Shown here piece by piece: positions 19,001-29,500 of a stretch of DNA of 64,000 nt; position 1 is the stretch's first letter; every line of letters begins with the position of its first letter. A program made the position numbers and the translations under genes. The stretch spans positions 45,345 through 109,344 of the forward strand of contig NZ_JACJQL010000022.1 of NCBI RefSeq assembly GCF_014696625.1, written 5' to 3'. This DNA comes from Nostoc parmelioides FACHB-3921 (lineage in GTDB: Bacteria > Cyanobacteriota > Cyanobacteriia > Cyanobacteriales > Nostocaceae). The notes below the pieces were generated by a model. The model saw only the letters and a list, made by a program, of their open reading frames with translations, was not told where the DNA came from and searched no databases.

Positions 19001-22000
19001 TTCTAAAAGAATGAGCAAACCCTGATTTTTGAGTAATGATTTAGCATTAGTAATTGCGTGACTTAAATTTTCAGTTGCGTGTAAGACGTTAGCTGCAATT
19101 ACTATGTCAAAACTATGAGGTGTAATATCTTGATTGGTTAAAGGTTGTTCAATATTCAGGGTTTGGTAACTTACAAATTCATACTCTGAAAATTGTTGAC
19201 GCGCGTTTGCTAAAAATAAAGGTGAAATATCTGTAAATACATATTCTACAGATTTGTTGACGAGTTGGGGTAAAACATAAGCTGTTGTTCCCCCAGTACC
19301 CGCACCAATTTCTAAAATTCTTACCTTTTCCCCTGGGGGTAAATCTTTTAAAGCTGATTTTACCGCTTGTTGTACTAAGGTATTCATTACCTTTGCACCA
19401 GGGGAGTTTTGATAAAGTTGGGTGAGGGTGGTTAAGTCTCCGTTGGGAAATAACAAATCTATAGGATTACATTCTCCTTGCAAAACTTTAGCTAAATTTG
19501 TACCACAACGTTCTATGAGAGTTAATTCGGCGGTTATTTGTGGGTGCTGTGTTGGGGAAAGTTGGGGTTTTTCGTATTCACATTGATTTGTAATGAAAGA
19601 AAGTAGGTGTGTATATAATCGCTGATGTTGCGGGGCGATTTCTGGTGATGAAACATCTATATTTTGTAAGGCTTGAGCGATATAATAAAGACTTAAAGCT
19701 TCTAGCTCTGGTAGAAATTTAGCATAAGTTGTAATTTCTTCTGTTGTTAATAATTGAGCGAATTTTGGTGCTAATTCTTGGGCGATTTCTGCTGGAGAGG
19801 TGAGGGAAATATCAGAGGGGATGCTTAAAGGTTGGGTTCTCCATTCAATTTCATATAACCAGTTTTGCCAATCTTTAATATTTGGCGATTGGATTTTTTT
19901 GAGTTGTAATCCTTCAAATACAGCGATTACTTGTCCTGATGGGGACAAAATTTGAATATCTGCTACAAGAACAAAGCCGGTTTTGTCTTGAGTACGTAAT
20001 TTAACTAAACTCCAAACCGCTTCGCTAATGGGTTGATAAATTGTCAATTTATCTACGCCAATAGGTAAGTAAACAGAGGGTTTAGGTTGATTGTAAAAAA
20101 TTGCTGCTATGGTTTGCAAGCAAGCATCGAGAATAATGGGATGGAATTGATAGTTATCCCGACAATTACAAGCTAATGGTAAGTGAATTTCTGCTAAAGC
20201 TTGGTTATCAAGATACCAAATATTGGTAATCGCTTGAAAGATTTCGCCGTAGTCAATTCCTACTTGGGTGAGGGTTTGATAAAAATCGGTAATATCGATA
20301 ATTTGGGTGAATTGGTTTTGCAGTTCTCCAAGATTTATCTGCTGGTGTTGAGGAATATTGTTGTGAGGTTTTATTTTACCAGTAGCATGAGTTATCCAAT
20401 CATGATTTGATGTGGTACTGACAATTTCAAATTCATGATTATTTTTCAAGATGAATTGGATATTTTTGGGATTATCTGGAGTTAAAACACACGTCTCTTG
20501 GAAGGAAACTGTTTCTACAGAAATACTATTATTTTTAAATATTGTCTTCGCCGCAGCTAAAGACATTTCTAAATATGCTGCTCCAGGTAAGATGATTTGG
20601 TTAAATACTTTATGGTCTTGGAGATAATCAGGGTTATTATTAGTAAGTTGTTGCTCAAAGTAAATATCTGAAGATTTAGCTAAGTTTAATTGCTGTCCTA
20701 ATAAGGGATGAATGTTATTAGGTGAAGATGAATAGTAATTTTTATTTACTGGTTTAATATCTATCCAAAAATTCTGTCTTTGGAAAGGATAATTTGGTAA
20801 GTCTAAGCGTTGATGGTGGTAATTTTGCTCAAATTTATGCCAATCAATTTTTACTCCTCTGCCATAAATTGCGGCTATGCTTGATAGCATTACTTGCCAA
20901 TCTTGTTGTTTTGGGTGTAAGCTTGGTAGCCATAAATATTTATCGGCTTGGGAGGTAATAGAGCGTGCCATTTGTAATAAAATTGGCTTTGCTCCGACTT
21001 CTAAAAATATGCTGCAATTTTGTTGAATTAGCGTTTCGATACCAGCAAGAAACTGTACTGGTTGGCGAATGTGACGACACCAATATTCAGGAGTTGCAAT
21101 TTCTGAATTAATTAAGCTACCTGTGACGTTAGATATAATTGGATATTTCGGGGTATGGAAATTAATATTAGCAGCAATTTTCTCAAATTCTCCTAACATT
21201 GCTTCCATCATGGGTGAGTGGAAAGCATGGGAGACTGATAGAGGTGTGGCTTGAATATTTTGGGATGCTAAAACAGCAATAATTTGCTCGATTGCAGCAG
21301 TTTCACCGGAAATTACTGTATTATTAGGTGCGTTAATTGCGGCAATAAAAACTTGTTGATGATAATGTAATAAAAGGCTTTGTAATTGAGATGCACTGGC
21401 TGCTACTGCTACCATTTTACCTTGTGGTAGTTGCTGCATTAAACGAGCGCGAGTAGCAATTAGTTTTAAGCCGTCTTCTAAACTGAAAACTCCCGCAATG
21501 CAAGCGGCGACATATTCACCAACGCTATGTCCCATGAGGAAATCAGGTTTGATTCCCCAGGATAACCAGAGTTGACAAATGGCGTATTCTAGGATGAATA
21601 ATGCGGGTTGCGTGTAGAGGGTTTGGGAAAGTAATTGGTGATTATTTTCTTTGTCTTCTTGAAATAATACTGAATGTAAGTCTAAGCCTGAGTTAGCTAA
21701 TAGTAATTCAAAGCATTTATCTATTGTTTGTTTAAAAAATGGCTCAGTTTGATATAGTTCCCAGCCCATGTTTTGATATTGTGAACCTTGTCCGGTGAAG
21801 AGGAAGGCGATTTTGGGACGAGATGGAGAATTTACTTTATTTGTAAATAGATTTGTGGTGGCTTCATTATTGATGAAACAAGTTAATTTTTCTTGGGCTG
21901 TGGTGATGGAATTTGCGATGATAGATAGACGATGTTCAAATTGCGTTAGCGAAGCGGCTCCTCTGGAGCTTCGCCCAGTATTTGCACTATAACAAATATC

Positions 22001-23485
22001 CGCCCAGTTATTATCCTGGAGATGGTTGATATAGTTTTGCGCTAGTTGTTTTAATGCTGTCTCGGTTTTCGCTGATAAAGTTAAAATTTGTAGAGGACGT
22101 TCTGTTGTATTTGCTTTGTTTTGATGTTGAATTTCTACGCCTGCCAAGATAATATGGGCGTTAGTTCCACTAAACCCAAAGGAACTCACCCCAGCTAATT
22201 TTTTACCATGCCAAGGTGTGCAAGTAGTAGGAATTTGAATTGGAAACTGTTCCCAAGGAATATGGGGGTTTGGTTGTTGAAAATGCAGATGTGGCGGAAT
22301 TTCTCCATGTTTCAACGCCAGCACTACTTTCATTAACCCGGCTATACCCGCAGCTGCTTCTAAATGTCCGATGTTGGTTTTGAGTGAACCTACTAATAAA
22401 GGCGATTTTTGATGACTTTCGCCAAATACAGCCCCTAACGCGCCAATTTCAATGGGATCTCCCAAGGCTGTACCTGTTCCATGTGCTTCTATATAAGTAA
22501 TATCACTAGGTTCTACAGTCGCATTTTTTAATGCTTGTCTAATTACAGCTTGTTGTGAGGGGCCATTGGGAACTGTTAAGCCGCTACTGCGTCCATCTTG
22601 GTTGACGGCACTACCCCGAATTACTGCTAGTATAGGATTTCCGGCGGCTTGGGCATCGCTAAGTTTTTGCAGAATGATGACACCACAGCCTTCACTCCGC
22701 ACAAAACCGTCAGCTTTAGCATCAAAGGTTTTACATCTTCCATCGGCTGCTAACATCCGCGCTTGGGAAAAGTTGATGGTAAATTCTGGGGAAAGGATAC
22801 GATTTACACCACCAACTACAGCGAGTTGACATTCGCCTTGGCGGAGGCTTTGACAGGCGAGATGTACGGCGACTAGGGAGGAGGAACAGGCGGTGTCTAC
22901 GGCTAGGGAGGGGCCTGTGAATCCTAAGATGTAGGAAATCCGACCGGCTGCGGTACTGTGGGAATTACCTGTGGCTAAATACGCATCAATGTCTGTGACT
23001 GGGCGATTTAATAGATGGGTGGTGTAGTCGTTGCTACTGATGCCAATGAAAACTCCTGTGTTAGTACTTATGAGTTTTTCGGGTAAGATGTGGGCGTTTT
23101 CTAAGGCTTCCCAAGTGACTTCTAATAATAGTCGTTGTTGGGGGTCTAGGGAAATGGCTTCTTTTGGGGCGATACCGAAAAAGTCTGCGTCAAATTCTTT
23201 TAGGTGTCCAATAAAACCGCCGTAGCGGGTGGACATTTTGCCAGGGGTGGCGGGGTTGTTGTGGTAAAAGGTTTCTATTGACCAGCGATCGCTCGGCATT
23301 TCAGTAATTCCATCATCTCCGTTGCGTAATAATTGCCACAGTTTTTCGGGGGTGTCTGCACCTCCAGGGAAGCGACAGCCCATCCCAACTATGGCTATGG
23401 GTTCGGTTTGAGCTTTTAGTTTTTCCCGCAAGTCTTGGATTTGCTTGAGGGCGTTTTGCATTAGGGTGTGGTAGTCTTGTGTCAT
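16043..23485 (-). CDS. Type I polyketide synthase, KS-AT-DH-MT-ER-KR-ACP
   Basis: Second extension module of the assembly line, 2480 aa from the ATG at 23485; the GTG at 23503 lies in repeat DNA. Order: short coiled N-terminal docking helix (1-25); KS (27-450) with DTACSSS and EAHGTGT; AT (555-850) with GHSVGE and HAFH, the malonyl-CoA pattern; DH (928-1210) with DHKVFNQIILP and LDACLQ, where the usual Gly of HxxxG is Asn; C-methyltransferase with EIGAGTGG (about 1395); ER with HAATGGTG (about 1890); KR with ITGGMGGLG and QANHVAAN, His replacing the usual Tyr; ACP with GMDSLM (about 2388). A charged C-terminal tail follows, with no thioesterase or reductase. It should add one fully reduced, possibly alpha-methylated C2 unit. 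Three repeat-derived stretches are embedded in frame. Confidence 0.93.
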   Translation of the reverse strand: MTQDYHTLMQNALKQIQDLREKLKAQTEPIAIVGMGCRFPGGADTPEKLWQLLRNGDDGITEMPSDRWSIETFYHNNPATPGKMSTRYGGFIGHLKEFDADFFGIAPKEAISLDPQQRLLLEVTWEALENAHILPEKLISTNTGVFIGISSNDYTTHLLNRPVTDIDAYLATGNSHSTAAGRISYILGFTGPSLAVDTACSSSLVAVHLACQSLRQGECQLAVVGGVNRILSPEFTINFSQARMLAADGRCKTFDAKADGFVRSEGCGVIILQKLSDAQAAGNPILAVIRGSAVNQDGRSSGLTVPNGPSQQAVIRQALKNATVEPSDITYIEAHGTGTALGDPIEIGALGAVFGESHQKSPLLVGSLKTNIGHLEAAAGIAGLMKVVLALKHGEIPPHLHFQQPNPHIPWEQFPIQIPTTCTPWHGKKLAGVSSFGFSGTNAHIILAGVEIQHQNKANTTERPLQILTLSAKTETALKQLAQNYINHLQDNNWADICYSANTGRSSRGAASLTQFEHRLSIIANSITTAQEKLTCFINNEATTNLFTNKVNSPSRPKIAFLFTGQGSQYQNMGWELYQTEPFFKQTIDKCFELLLANSGLDLHSVLFQEDKENNHQLLSQTLYTQPALFILEYAICQLWLSWGIKPDFLMGHSVGEYVAACIAGVFSLEDGLKLIATRARLMQQLPQGKMVAVAASASQLQSLLLHYHQQVFIAAINAPNNTVISGETAAIEQIIAVLASQNIQATPLSVSHAFHSPMMEAMLGEFEKIAANINFHTPKYPIISNVTGSLINSEIATPEYWCRHIRQPVQFLAGIETLIQQNCSIFLEVGAKPILLQMARSITSQADKYLWLPSLHPKQQDWQVMLSSIAAIYGRGVKIDWHKFEQNYHHQRLDLPNYPFQRQNFWIDIKPVNKNYYSSSPNNIHPLLGQQLNLAKSSDIYFEQQLTNNNPDYLQDHKVFNQIILPGAAYLEMSLAAAKTIFKNNSISVETVSFQETCVLTPDNPKNIQFILKNNHEFEIVSTTSNHDWITHATGKIKPHNNIPQHQQINLGELQNQFTQIIDITDFYQTLTQVGIDYGEIFQAITNIWYLDNQALAEIHLPLACNCRDNYQFHPIILDACLQTIAAIFYNQPKPSVYLPIGVDKLTIYQPISEAVWSLVKLRTQDKTGFVLVADIQILSPSGQVIAVFEGLQLKKIQSPNIKDWQNWLYEIEWRTQPLSIPSDISLTSPAEIAQELAPKFAQLLTTEEITTYAKFLPELEALSLYYIAQALQNIDVSSPEIAPQHQRLYTHLLSFITNQCEYEKPQLSPTQHPQITAELTLIERCGTNLAKVLQGECNPIDLLFPNGDLTTLTQLYQNSPGAKVMNTLVQQAVKSALKDLPPGEKVRILEIGAGTGGTTAYVLPQLVNKSVEYVFTDISPLFLANARQQFSEYEFVSYQTLNIEQPLTNQDITPHSFDIVIAANVLHATENLSHAITNAKSLLKNQGLLILLEGTIPSVWIDLIFGLTEGWWRFQDKDLRPHHPLISTTAWQSLLQKHGFTSVVNIAPDSIPSEALAQQSVIVAQNTPPQPSPYKEEGKECLIITDLPAWGEAINQQLSFPSFNLKPSDNIGEFLHQSIKHIIYIAGCQDNITECNNILHIVQTLIKTQHYPINFWLVTQGAVNPHIITGLNQSSVWGMGKVIRLEHPELNCRCVDLDPTQELFTQFKNLVTEITHPGEEAQITLHKSERKVARLTRCNYQILPDEPYRLTIAKRGVIASLKWQSSPRRQPQPGEVEIQVKATGLNFIDVLDALGLLSFERNWFGVECAGEVVAVGEGVTHLNVGDAVVALAADSFSQYVTTNANYVIKKPDSLSFAAAATIPANFLTATYALREVAKIQPGKRILIHAATGGTGMAALQIAQQAGLEVFATASPGKWEILRALGVQHIFNSRTLDFAEEIHKITQGEGVDIVFNSLSGEFIPASLSVLQPQGQFIEIGKRGVWNAQQVAGVKPDVAYHLVDLMSVAQQQPQTIQTLLHCLMAEFERGELRWSPTDRRSSHPQTIFPATKIVEALQMMQQARHIGKIVITHTPTELVQPQATYLITGGMGGLGLRVARWLVEKGAKHLVLLGRNQPDIAAQQQIQALEATGAKVIITQADVSQKDQLAAVLTDVQENHPPLRGVIHAAGVLDDGILQQLTPERSHRVMNPKVTGAWNLHQLTQDIPLDYFIMFSSAASLLGSPGQANHVAANTFLDALAQYRRHQGLPALSINWGVWSDIGAAAKRQVSNQMSSKGIGEITPDQGIDILEFLLTQSSIQVGVIPINWSELLKQKLSSTFLADFYQSTANTTLENQISQLIQHIQSLGIKERISYLRNYLQTEVSQVLGASSSHLPDVQLGFFDMGMDSLMMVELRSRLETSLQQTIPSTVLFEHPTIQALAEYIATQLLPQETVISAMNEQPDISLSDVISEQKIETSITAELAALESLLEFRLNHAK
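17356..17390. repeat. Repeat-like insertion in PKS coding sequence (RWSPTDRRSSHPQ)
   Basis: A GC-rich stretch with repeated GGTCGGTCGG/GACC units translated on the minus strand as RWSPTDRRSSHPQ. The sister PKS lacks it at the same point (EQHRLQPLAAKVFP against ELRW...TIFPATK), so it looks like an in-frame insertion just before the C-terminal part of the ER domain. Confidence 0.5.
18741..18784. repeat. Dispersed repeat embedded in frame in PKS (PPQPSPYKEEG)
   Basis: The plus-strand CCCTCTTCTTTATAAGGGGA followed by GGGTTGGGGTGGGG is the common cyanobacterial CCCCACCCCAACCCTCCCC-type repeat. On the minus strand it is translated as NTPPQPSPYKEEGKE between the methyltransferase and the ER-side region of the PKS, a linker where an insertion would be tolerated. 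Confidence 0.65.
21943..21974. repeat. Palindromic repeat embedded in frame in PKS (GRSSRGAASLTQ)
   Basis: GCGAAGC (21949-21955) and GCTTCGC form the arms of a hairpin around GGCTCCTCTGGA. It is translated on the minus strand as GRSSRGAASLTQ between the KS and AT domains. The sister PKS reads VGRSHFPYRVT at the matching place without this insert. Confidence 0.6.
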
Positions 23486-23492
23486 TATGTTT

Positions 23493-23519
23493 TTCTCACG
23501 CAAAGGCGCAAAGGCGCAA
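23493..23519. repeat. CGCAAAGG dispersed repeat filling the PKS-PKS spacer
   Basis: TCACGCAAAGGCGCAAAGG with a further GCGCAAAG fills nearly all of the space between the two PKS genes. Its minus-strand GTGAGAAA gives a false upstream start for the downstream PKS. Other copies or close relatives: 25651, 27804, 30980, 32915, 35727, 44685 and 51643. Confidence 0.8.
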
Positions 23520-23531
23520 AGAAGAAGATTG

Positions 23532-26500
23532 TTAAGAGTTGAGTTGTTCTAGTTCTTGGGCTAGTAGTTGGGCTATTTCTGCTGTGGAAAGTTCGGTTTG
23601 GGGTTCTGGGGTTGGTTGTAGTTCATTGTTTAGGTGGTGGGCTAATGTTTGAATGTTGGGATAGTCGAAGGCGATTGTTGAGGGAAATGTGATTTTTAGG
23701 TCGGTTTGCAGGCGGTTTTTAAATTCGATGGCTGTGAGTGAGTCCATTCCTAAGTCGAAAAATCCGGTTTGGGGGTTGATTTCATGGGGGGCAAAACCTA
23801 AGACTTTGGCTATCTGTTCTTGAAGATAGGTTTCTAGTAGTTCGTAACTTGCTGTTTTGTCTAGTTGGGATAGTTTTTCAAGTAAGTCTGTGTTGGGGGG
23901 TGGTGTTTGGTGGGTTTCTGGGTTGTTGGTTGGGTAAAAATTCTCGAAAAATGGTGAGTTAATCGGGAATTTTTGCCAATTAATGGGTACTACTCCTACT
24001 TGGGTGAGGGGTTGGGTCATGAGGTGTTGTAGAATTTGGATACCCTCATTAGGTGCGATCGCTTCGATTCCTCTTTGCTGCATTTGCTTGGTGGCTTGGG
24101 TGGCTGAACCAATTTCTGACCAAATTCCCCAGTTAATACTCAGTGCGGGTAAGCCCTTGGTGTGTCGGTAATGGGCTAGGGTATCAAGAAATGTGTTTGC
24201 AGCAACGTGGTTTGCTTGTCCAGGTGAACCAAATAAGGCGGTGGCTGAGGAGAAAAGGACGAAGAAGTCTAGGGGTAGGTGTTGGGTTAATGTATGCAAA
24301 TTCCAAGCCCCCATGACTTTCGCCGCCATGACTTTTTGAAAGCGTTCCCAGTTCATTTGTAGTAACGCGCCATCATCTAATACTCCCGCCGCGTGGATAA
24401 TTCCGGCTAGGGGATATGCAGAGTTTTCGATTTCTGTCAAGATGTTGCTTAAAGCTGCGGTTTGGGATACATCTATTTGGGCGATCGCTATTCTCGCACC
24501 ACTAGCTTCTAATTCCTGAATCTTTGATATTGCGTCATCTGTAGGCGCATTGCGTCCCAATAGCAGCAAATGACAAGCCCCCATTTTCACCAGCCATTCC
24601 GCTACGAGTAAACCTAAACCACCCAAACCACCAGTAATTAAATAAGTACAATTCTCTTTGAGAGGATAGAGAGAATTTCCCAGTCCCCAGTCTACTACCA
24701 CTTTCCCAATATGCTTACCTTGCTGCATATACCGGAAAGCATCTACTATTTGAGTCATGGGGAATACTTTTGCAGCTAGGGGTTGCAAGCGATGTTGCTC
24801 AAATTCCTCCACTAACTGCTGTAACATATTCTGTATCAGTTCGGGTTGTTGCTGGCACAAGTCAACTAAATCTACTAAAAAGTAGTCTGCATTTGGTTTA
24901 ACTTGTTTTACCTGTTCCTCTGTCCACACATCTATTTTGCCAATTTCTACAAATCTTCCTTGGGGTTTGAGAACGGCGAAACTCGCAGGGATAAAATCAC
25001 CACGGAGGGAATTGAGGACGATATCTACACCTTGTCCTTGAGTTTGGGCGATAATTTCTTCAGCAAAATCTAGGGTGCGTGAGTTGAAAATATTGGTTAC
25101 GCCTAAGTTTCGTAGGGTTTCCCACTTTTGGGGACTGGCGGTAGCAAATATTTCTGCACCTGCTAGTTTAGCTATTTGAATGGCTGCTTGTCCGACACCA
25201 CCCGCAGCAGCATGGATGAGAACTTTGTCACCGGGGCGAATTTTTGCGAGATGGTGTAGGGTGTAAAAGGCGGTGAGGAATGCGGCTGGTATGGTTGCGC
25301 CATCGATGATATTTAAGTTTTGGGGTAGAGGAATTGCGATCGCTGCTTTGACGGTGACATACTGGCTAAAGCTACCACTGGCTAAGGCTATAACTGTTTG
25401 TCCGATTTGTAGATGGTGTACGTCTCTACCGATGGCTACGATTTCGCCGACGCACTCACAGCCTAGCATTCCTGGTTCGCCTGGGTATAAGTCTAAGGCG
25501 TTTAATACGTCGCGGAAGTTTAAGCCGGTGGCTTGGACGCGAATTTCTATTTCTCCTGGGTTGGGAGGGGTGCGGTTAACTGTTTGGAAGGTTAGGTTTT
25601 CTAGTGTTCCTCTTTGTTGGATGGTTAGGCGTTGCATTAAGGAATTATTTTTCTCACGCAAAGGCGCAAAGGCGCAAAGAGAATTGTGGCTGAGTCTTGG
25701 GGTGTATCGGGTTTTGGTGCGCCAAGCAATTTGTGTTTCTCTTGAGTTGCTGAGGAGTTCTTTGAGGAGGATATCTATCTGTTCTGTGGCAGTATATGTG
25801 GTATCTAGGTCTAAACAGCGACAATTGATCTCTGGATGTTCTAGTTGTATTACTTTACTGATTCCCCATAATGTTGTTGCTGCAAGTCCTTTTAGAGAAG
25901 TGTCCTGACCTGTGTTTACTGCTCCTTGGGTGACTAGCCACCATTGATGTAATTGCTGAGATTTGCTATTGTTTTGTAGCGAATACAACAGGCTTTCGTA
26001 GAGGATCTGTTGTTGTTTAATTAATTCTGCGGTGGTTAATTCGTCGGGGTGGGGTACGTCTAAACCCCAGAGGTTTATTAGGTGTGATGCTGCTGTGGGA
26101 AGGGTGGGAAGTTGGGAGTCAGCAAAAATTAGATGACAAGTTACTCCTTGGGTTTGTAGATGGGTGGCGAGTTTTTCTCCTAATCCTTGCTTATCTGCTA
26201 AAATTAAGTATTTATCTGGTAAGTTTGAGGTTCGCGCTGTAATTACTGCTTGGTTTCCTATGGTTTCGAGTAAGGTTGGAGATTTAAAACCCTCTTGTGT
26301 TAATAATTTCTGCCATTGTTCACTGGAAATTAGCGGATGATGGGGACGTAAATCATAGTCTTGGAAACGCCACCAGCCTTCAGTTAACCCAAAGATTAAG
26401 TCTAGCCACCATACAGGCTGTACTCCTTCTAATAAAACAAGTAAGCCGCCTTTTGACAAGAGTTGCTTAATGTGTATTAGGGTTTGGCGTAAATCTTGGG

Positions 26501-29500
26501 TGGCGTGGAGTACGTTAGCGGCGATGATGATATCAAAGCTATTTTCTGTGAAGCCTTGGGTAGCGGGAGGTTTTTCAACATCAAATAATTGATATTGTAC
26601 ACAGGAATAATTGGCGAATTGTTGCTGGGCTTTGCTGAGGAATAAGGGTGAAACGTCGGTGAAGAAATATTCGATGTTTCTTTGTGCGAGTTCTGGTAAC
26701 AGATGTGCGGTAGTTCCCCCAGTTCCCGCGCCTATTTCCAAAATTCGCAGGGGTTGTTCTGGTGGAATGTCGGCTATGGCTGTGGTAATTGCTTGTTTTA
26801 CCAAGGTATTCATCATTTTGGCAATGGGTGAATTTTGGTAAAGGTGCGTTAAGTCGCTGAAGTCTCCATTGGGAAACAATAATTGTAGTGGATCTGTGTT
26901 TCCTTGTAAAACTTCTGCTAAATTACTGGTGCAGCGTTCGAGTAAGTTTAATTCGGATGTGGCGTTGGAATATGTTTGACGTAATTGGGCAAAGTTGGGG
27001 GGTGTTTCTCTGTTTTCTTGGGTTTGGAGAATTTGCAGTAAATGCTGATATAGTTTTTTATGTTGGTTTACTATACCAAATTTTTGCATTGTTTCTTTTA
27101 CTGACAATTCTTCACTAGCTTGTAATGGTAGTTGTAGTTTTTGGAATGTCTGTAAGATGCAAGCTACACTCAGCTTTTCGAGTTGGGATGATAGGGATAA
27201 ATAATTATCTAATTCTGACTGATTTAATATTGATGAGTTTATGGTAGGAGTTAGTAAGTGATGGTGAGTTAGGGGGTTTTCTTGCCATGCAATACTATAT
27301 AACCAATCTTGCCAGTTATTTAATTGTTGGACTGGCTGAACTTTTAAGCCTGTGATAGTGGCGATTAGTTTATTATCAGCATTGAAGATTTGAATATCGG
27401 CGAGATATTTTTCTCGTAGTTTAACGTAACTCCAAAGGTGTGTTTGGTGTTTTTTTCCATACCATTGGAATTGTTCTATGGCTACGGGTAGGTAAGCTGT
27501 GAGTGGTTGGGAGTCGAGGAAAATTGCTCCCGTTACTTGTAAGCAAGCGTCTAAGATTATGGGGTGAATTTGATAGGGGGTTGTGTCGATTTCTGGTGAT
27601 AGTTTGATTTCGCCTAATGCTTGGTTTTCTCCTCGCCACAGTTGTTGAATGGCTTGGAATGATTTTCCGTATTTTATTCCTACTTTTTCGCAGGTTTGGT
27701 AGTAGGTGGTGGGGTCGATTTTTTGGGTGCAGGTTGTTGGGAGTTGGGGGGAGTCTGGCAGGAATGAGGGGGTTTGGATGATTCCGGTGGCGTGGGTGGT
27801 TTCTTTCTCACGCAGAGGCGCAGAGGCGCAGAGAGAGAGGATTTCAAATTGGTAGGTTTGTTTTTCTAGAGGGGTGAGGATTAGTTGAAGGGTGGTTTCG
27901 TTGGTGGTGGGTAAGGGTTGGATGATTTGGATGTTTTGTAGGTTGTAGGAGTTGGTGGGAAATATTTGTGTTGCGGCTGCAATGGCTATTTCTATATAGC
28001 CGGCAGCAGGCATGATACTATTACCCATTACTTGATGTTGCTGTAGGAAGTCTGGGTTGTTTGGGGAAATTTGACTTTGAAAATATATGGTTTCTAATTT
28101 GGCTAGTTGTAGTTTATGTCCCAGTAAAGGATGTAGGTTAGGAGTTGGGGAGGGTGGGGTAAATTCAAGTTTGTCTACCCAAAATCTCTGGCGTTGAAAT
28201 GAATAGGTGGGTAAAATTACTCGTTGATGTGTTTGGTTGTTGTTGAAGTTTTCCCAGTTGATATCTATACCTTGCATATATAATGATGCGAGGCTAGATA
28301 AGATTGTTTGTCTGTCACTTTGTCCGGGACGTAAACTGGGTAGCCATGAGTAATTTTCTGCATCTGGTAAGTAGGTTTTACCAATACTTAGTAAGGTGGG
28401 TTTTACGCCAATTTCGAGAAAGATTTTGCAGTTCTCTTTGGCTAATGTTTCTATCCCCGCCGCAAATTTTACTGGTTGTAAAATGTGATTACACCAATAC
28501 TCGGCGTTCGCAATTTCTGCACCAATCAGTTTACCTGTGATGTTAGAAATTATTGGTGTTTTGGGAGGATGAAAGGTGATACTCTCGGCGACTTGTTGAA
28601 ATTCTTCTACCATTGTCTCCATTAAGGGAGAATGGAAAGCATGGGAAACGGATAAGGGTGTCGTTTTGATTCCCTGATTTTGCAAAATTTCTGCTAGTTG
28701 TGCAATGGCTGTCTGTTCACCGGAAATTACTGTATTATCTGGAGCATTGATGGCAGCAATACCCACTTTTTCTGAATAGGCTTGAATATATTCGGCGATT
28801 TCTGTGACTGATGCACTCACAGCTAACATTTTGCCATTCTCAGGTAATTGTTGCATCAACCGAGCGCGGTTAGCTATTAGTTTGATTGCGTCTGGTAGTG
28901 TGAAAACACCAGCAACACAAGCTGCTACATACTCCCCTAAACTATGTCCTATGAGAACATCAGGTGTAATTCCCCAATGTCGCCACAGTTGAGTTAAGGC
29001 GTATTCGATGACGAATATGGCGGGTTGAGTGTAGATGGTATGGGATAATTCGTAATTTGTAATACCGCTACGCGGAAGCAAGCTACGTAATTCGTAATTA
29101 CTACTATTTGGCGTTTCTGGTGTGAATAAAATTTCACGTAAATCTACATCTAAGTAAGGATGTAATAACTCACAACATTTATCAACTTGTTGGCGGAAAT
29201 AAGGGTGGGTGTCGTAAAGTTCTCTCGCCATGTTGAGATATTGGCTACCTTGTCCGGTGAAGAGAAAGGCGATTTTGGGTACTTGACTAGGTGATGTTTC
29301 TGCGGTATTGTGCAGGTAATTAAATAATTGCTCATAAACTGAATTATAACAATTGGCGGGTATCGTCACGCGGTAAGGGAAGTGCGATCGCCCGACGTTA
29401 GAAGTAAAGCAAATATCACCTAAGTTATCTTCCGGCTGTGAAGCAAAGTATTTAATGTATTCTTCTACAAGTCCCCGCAATACCTGGGGTGTTTTGGCGG

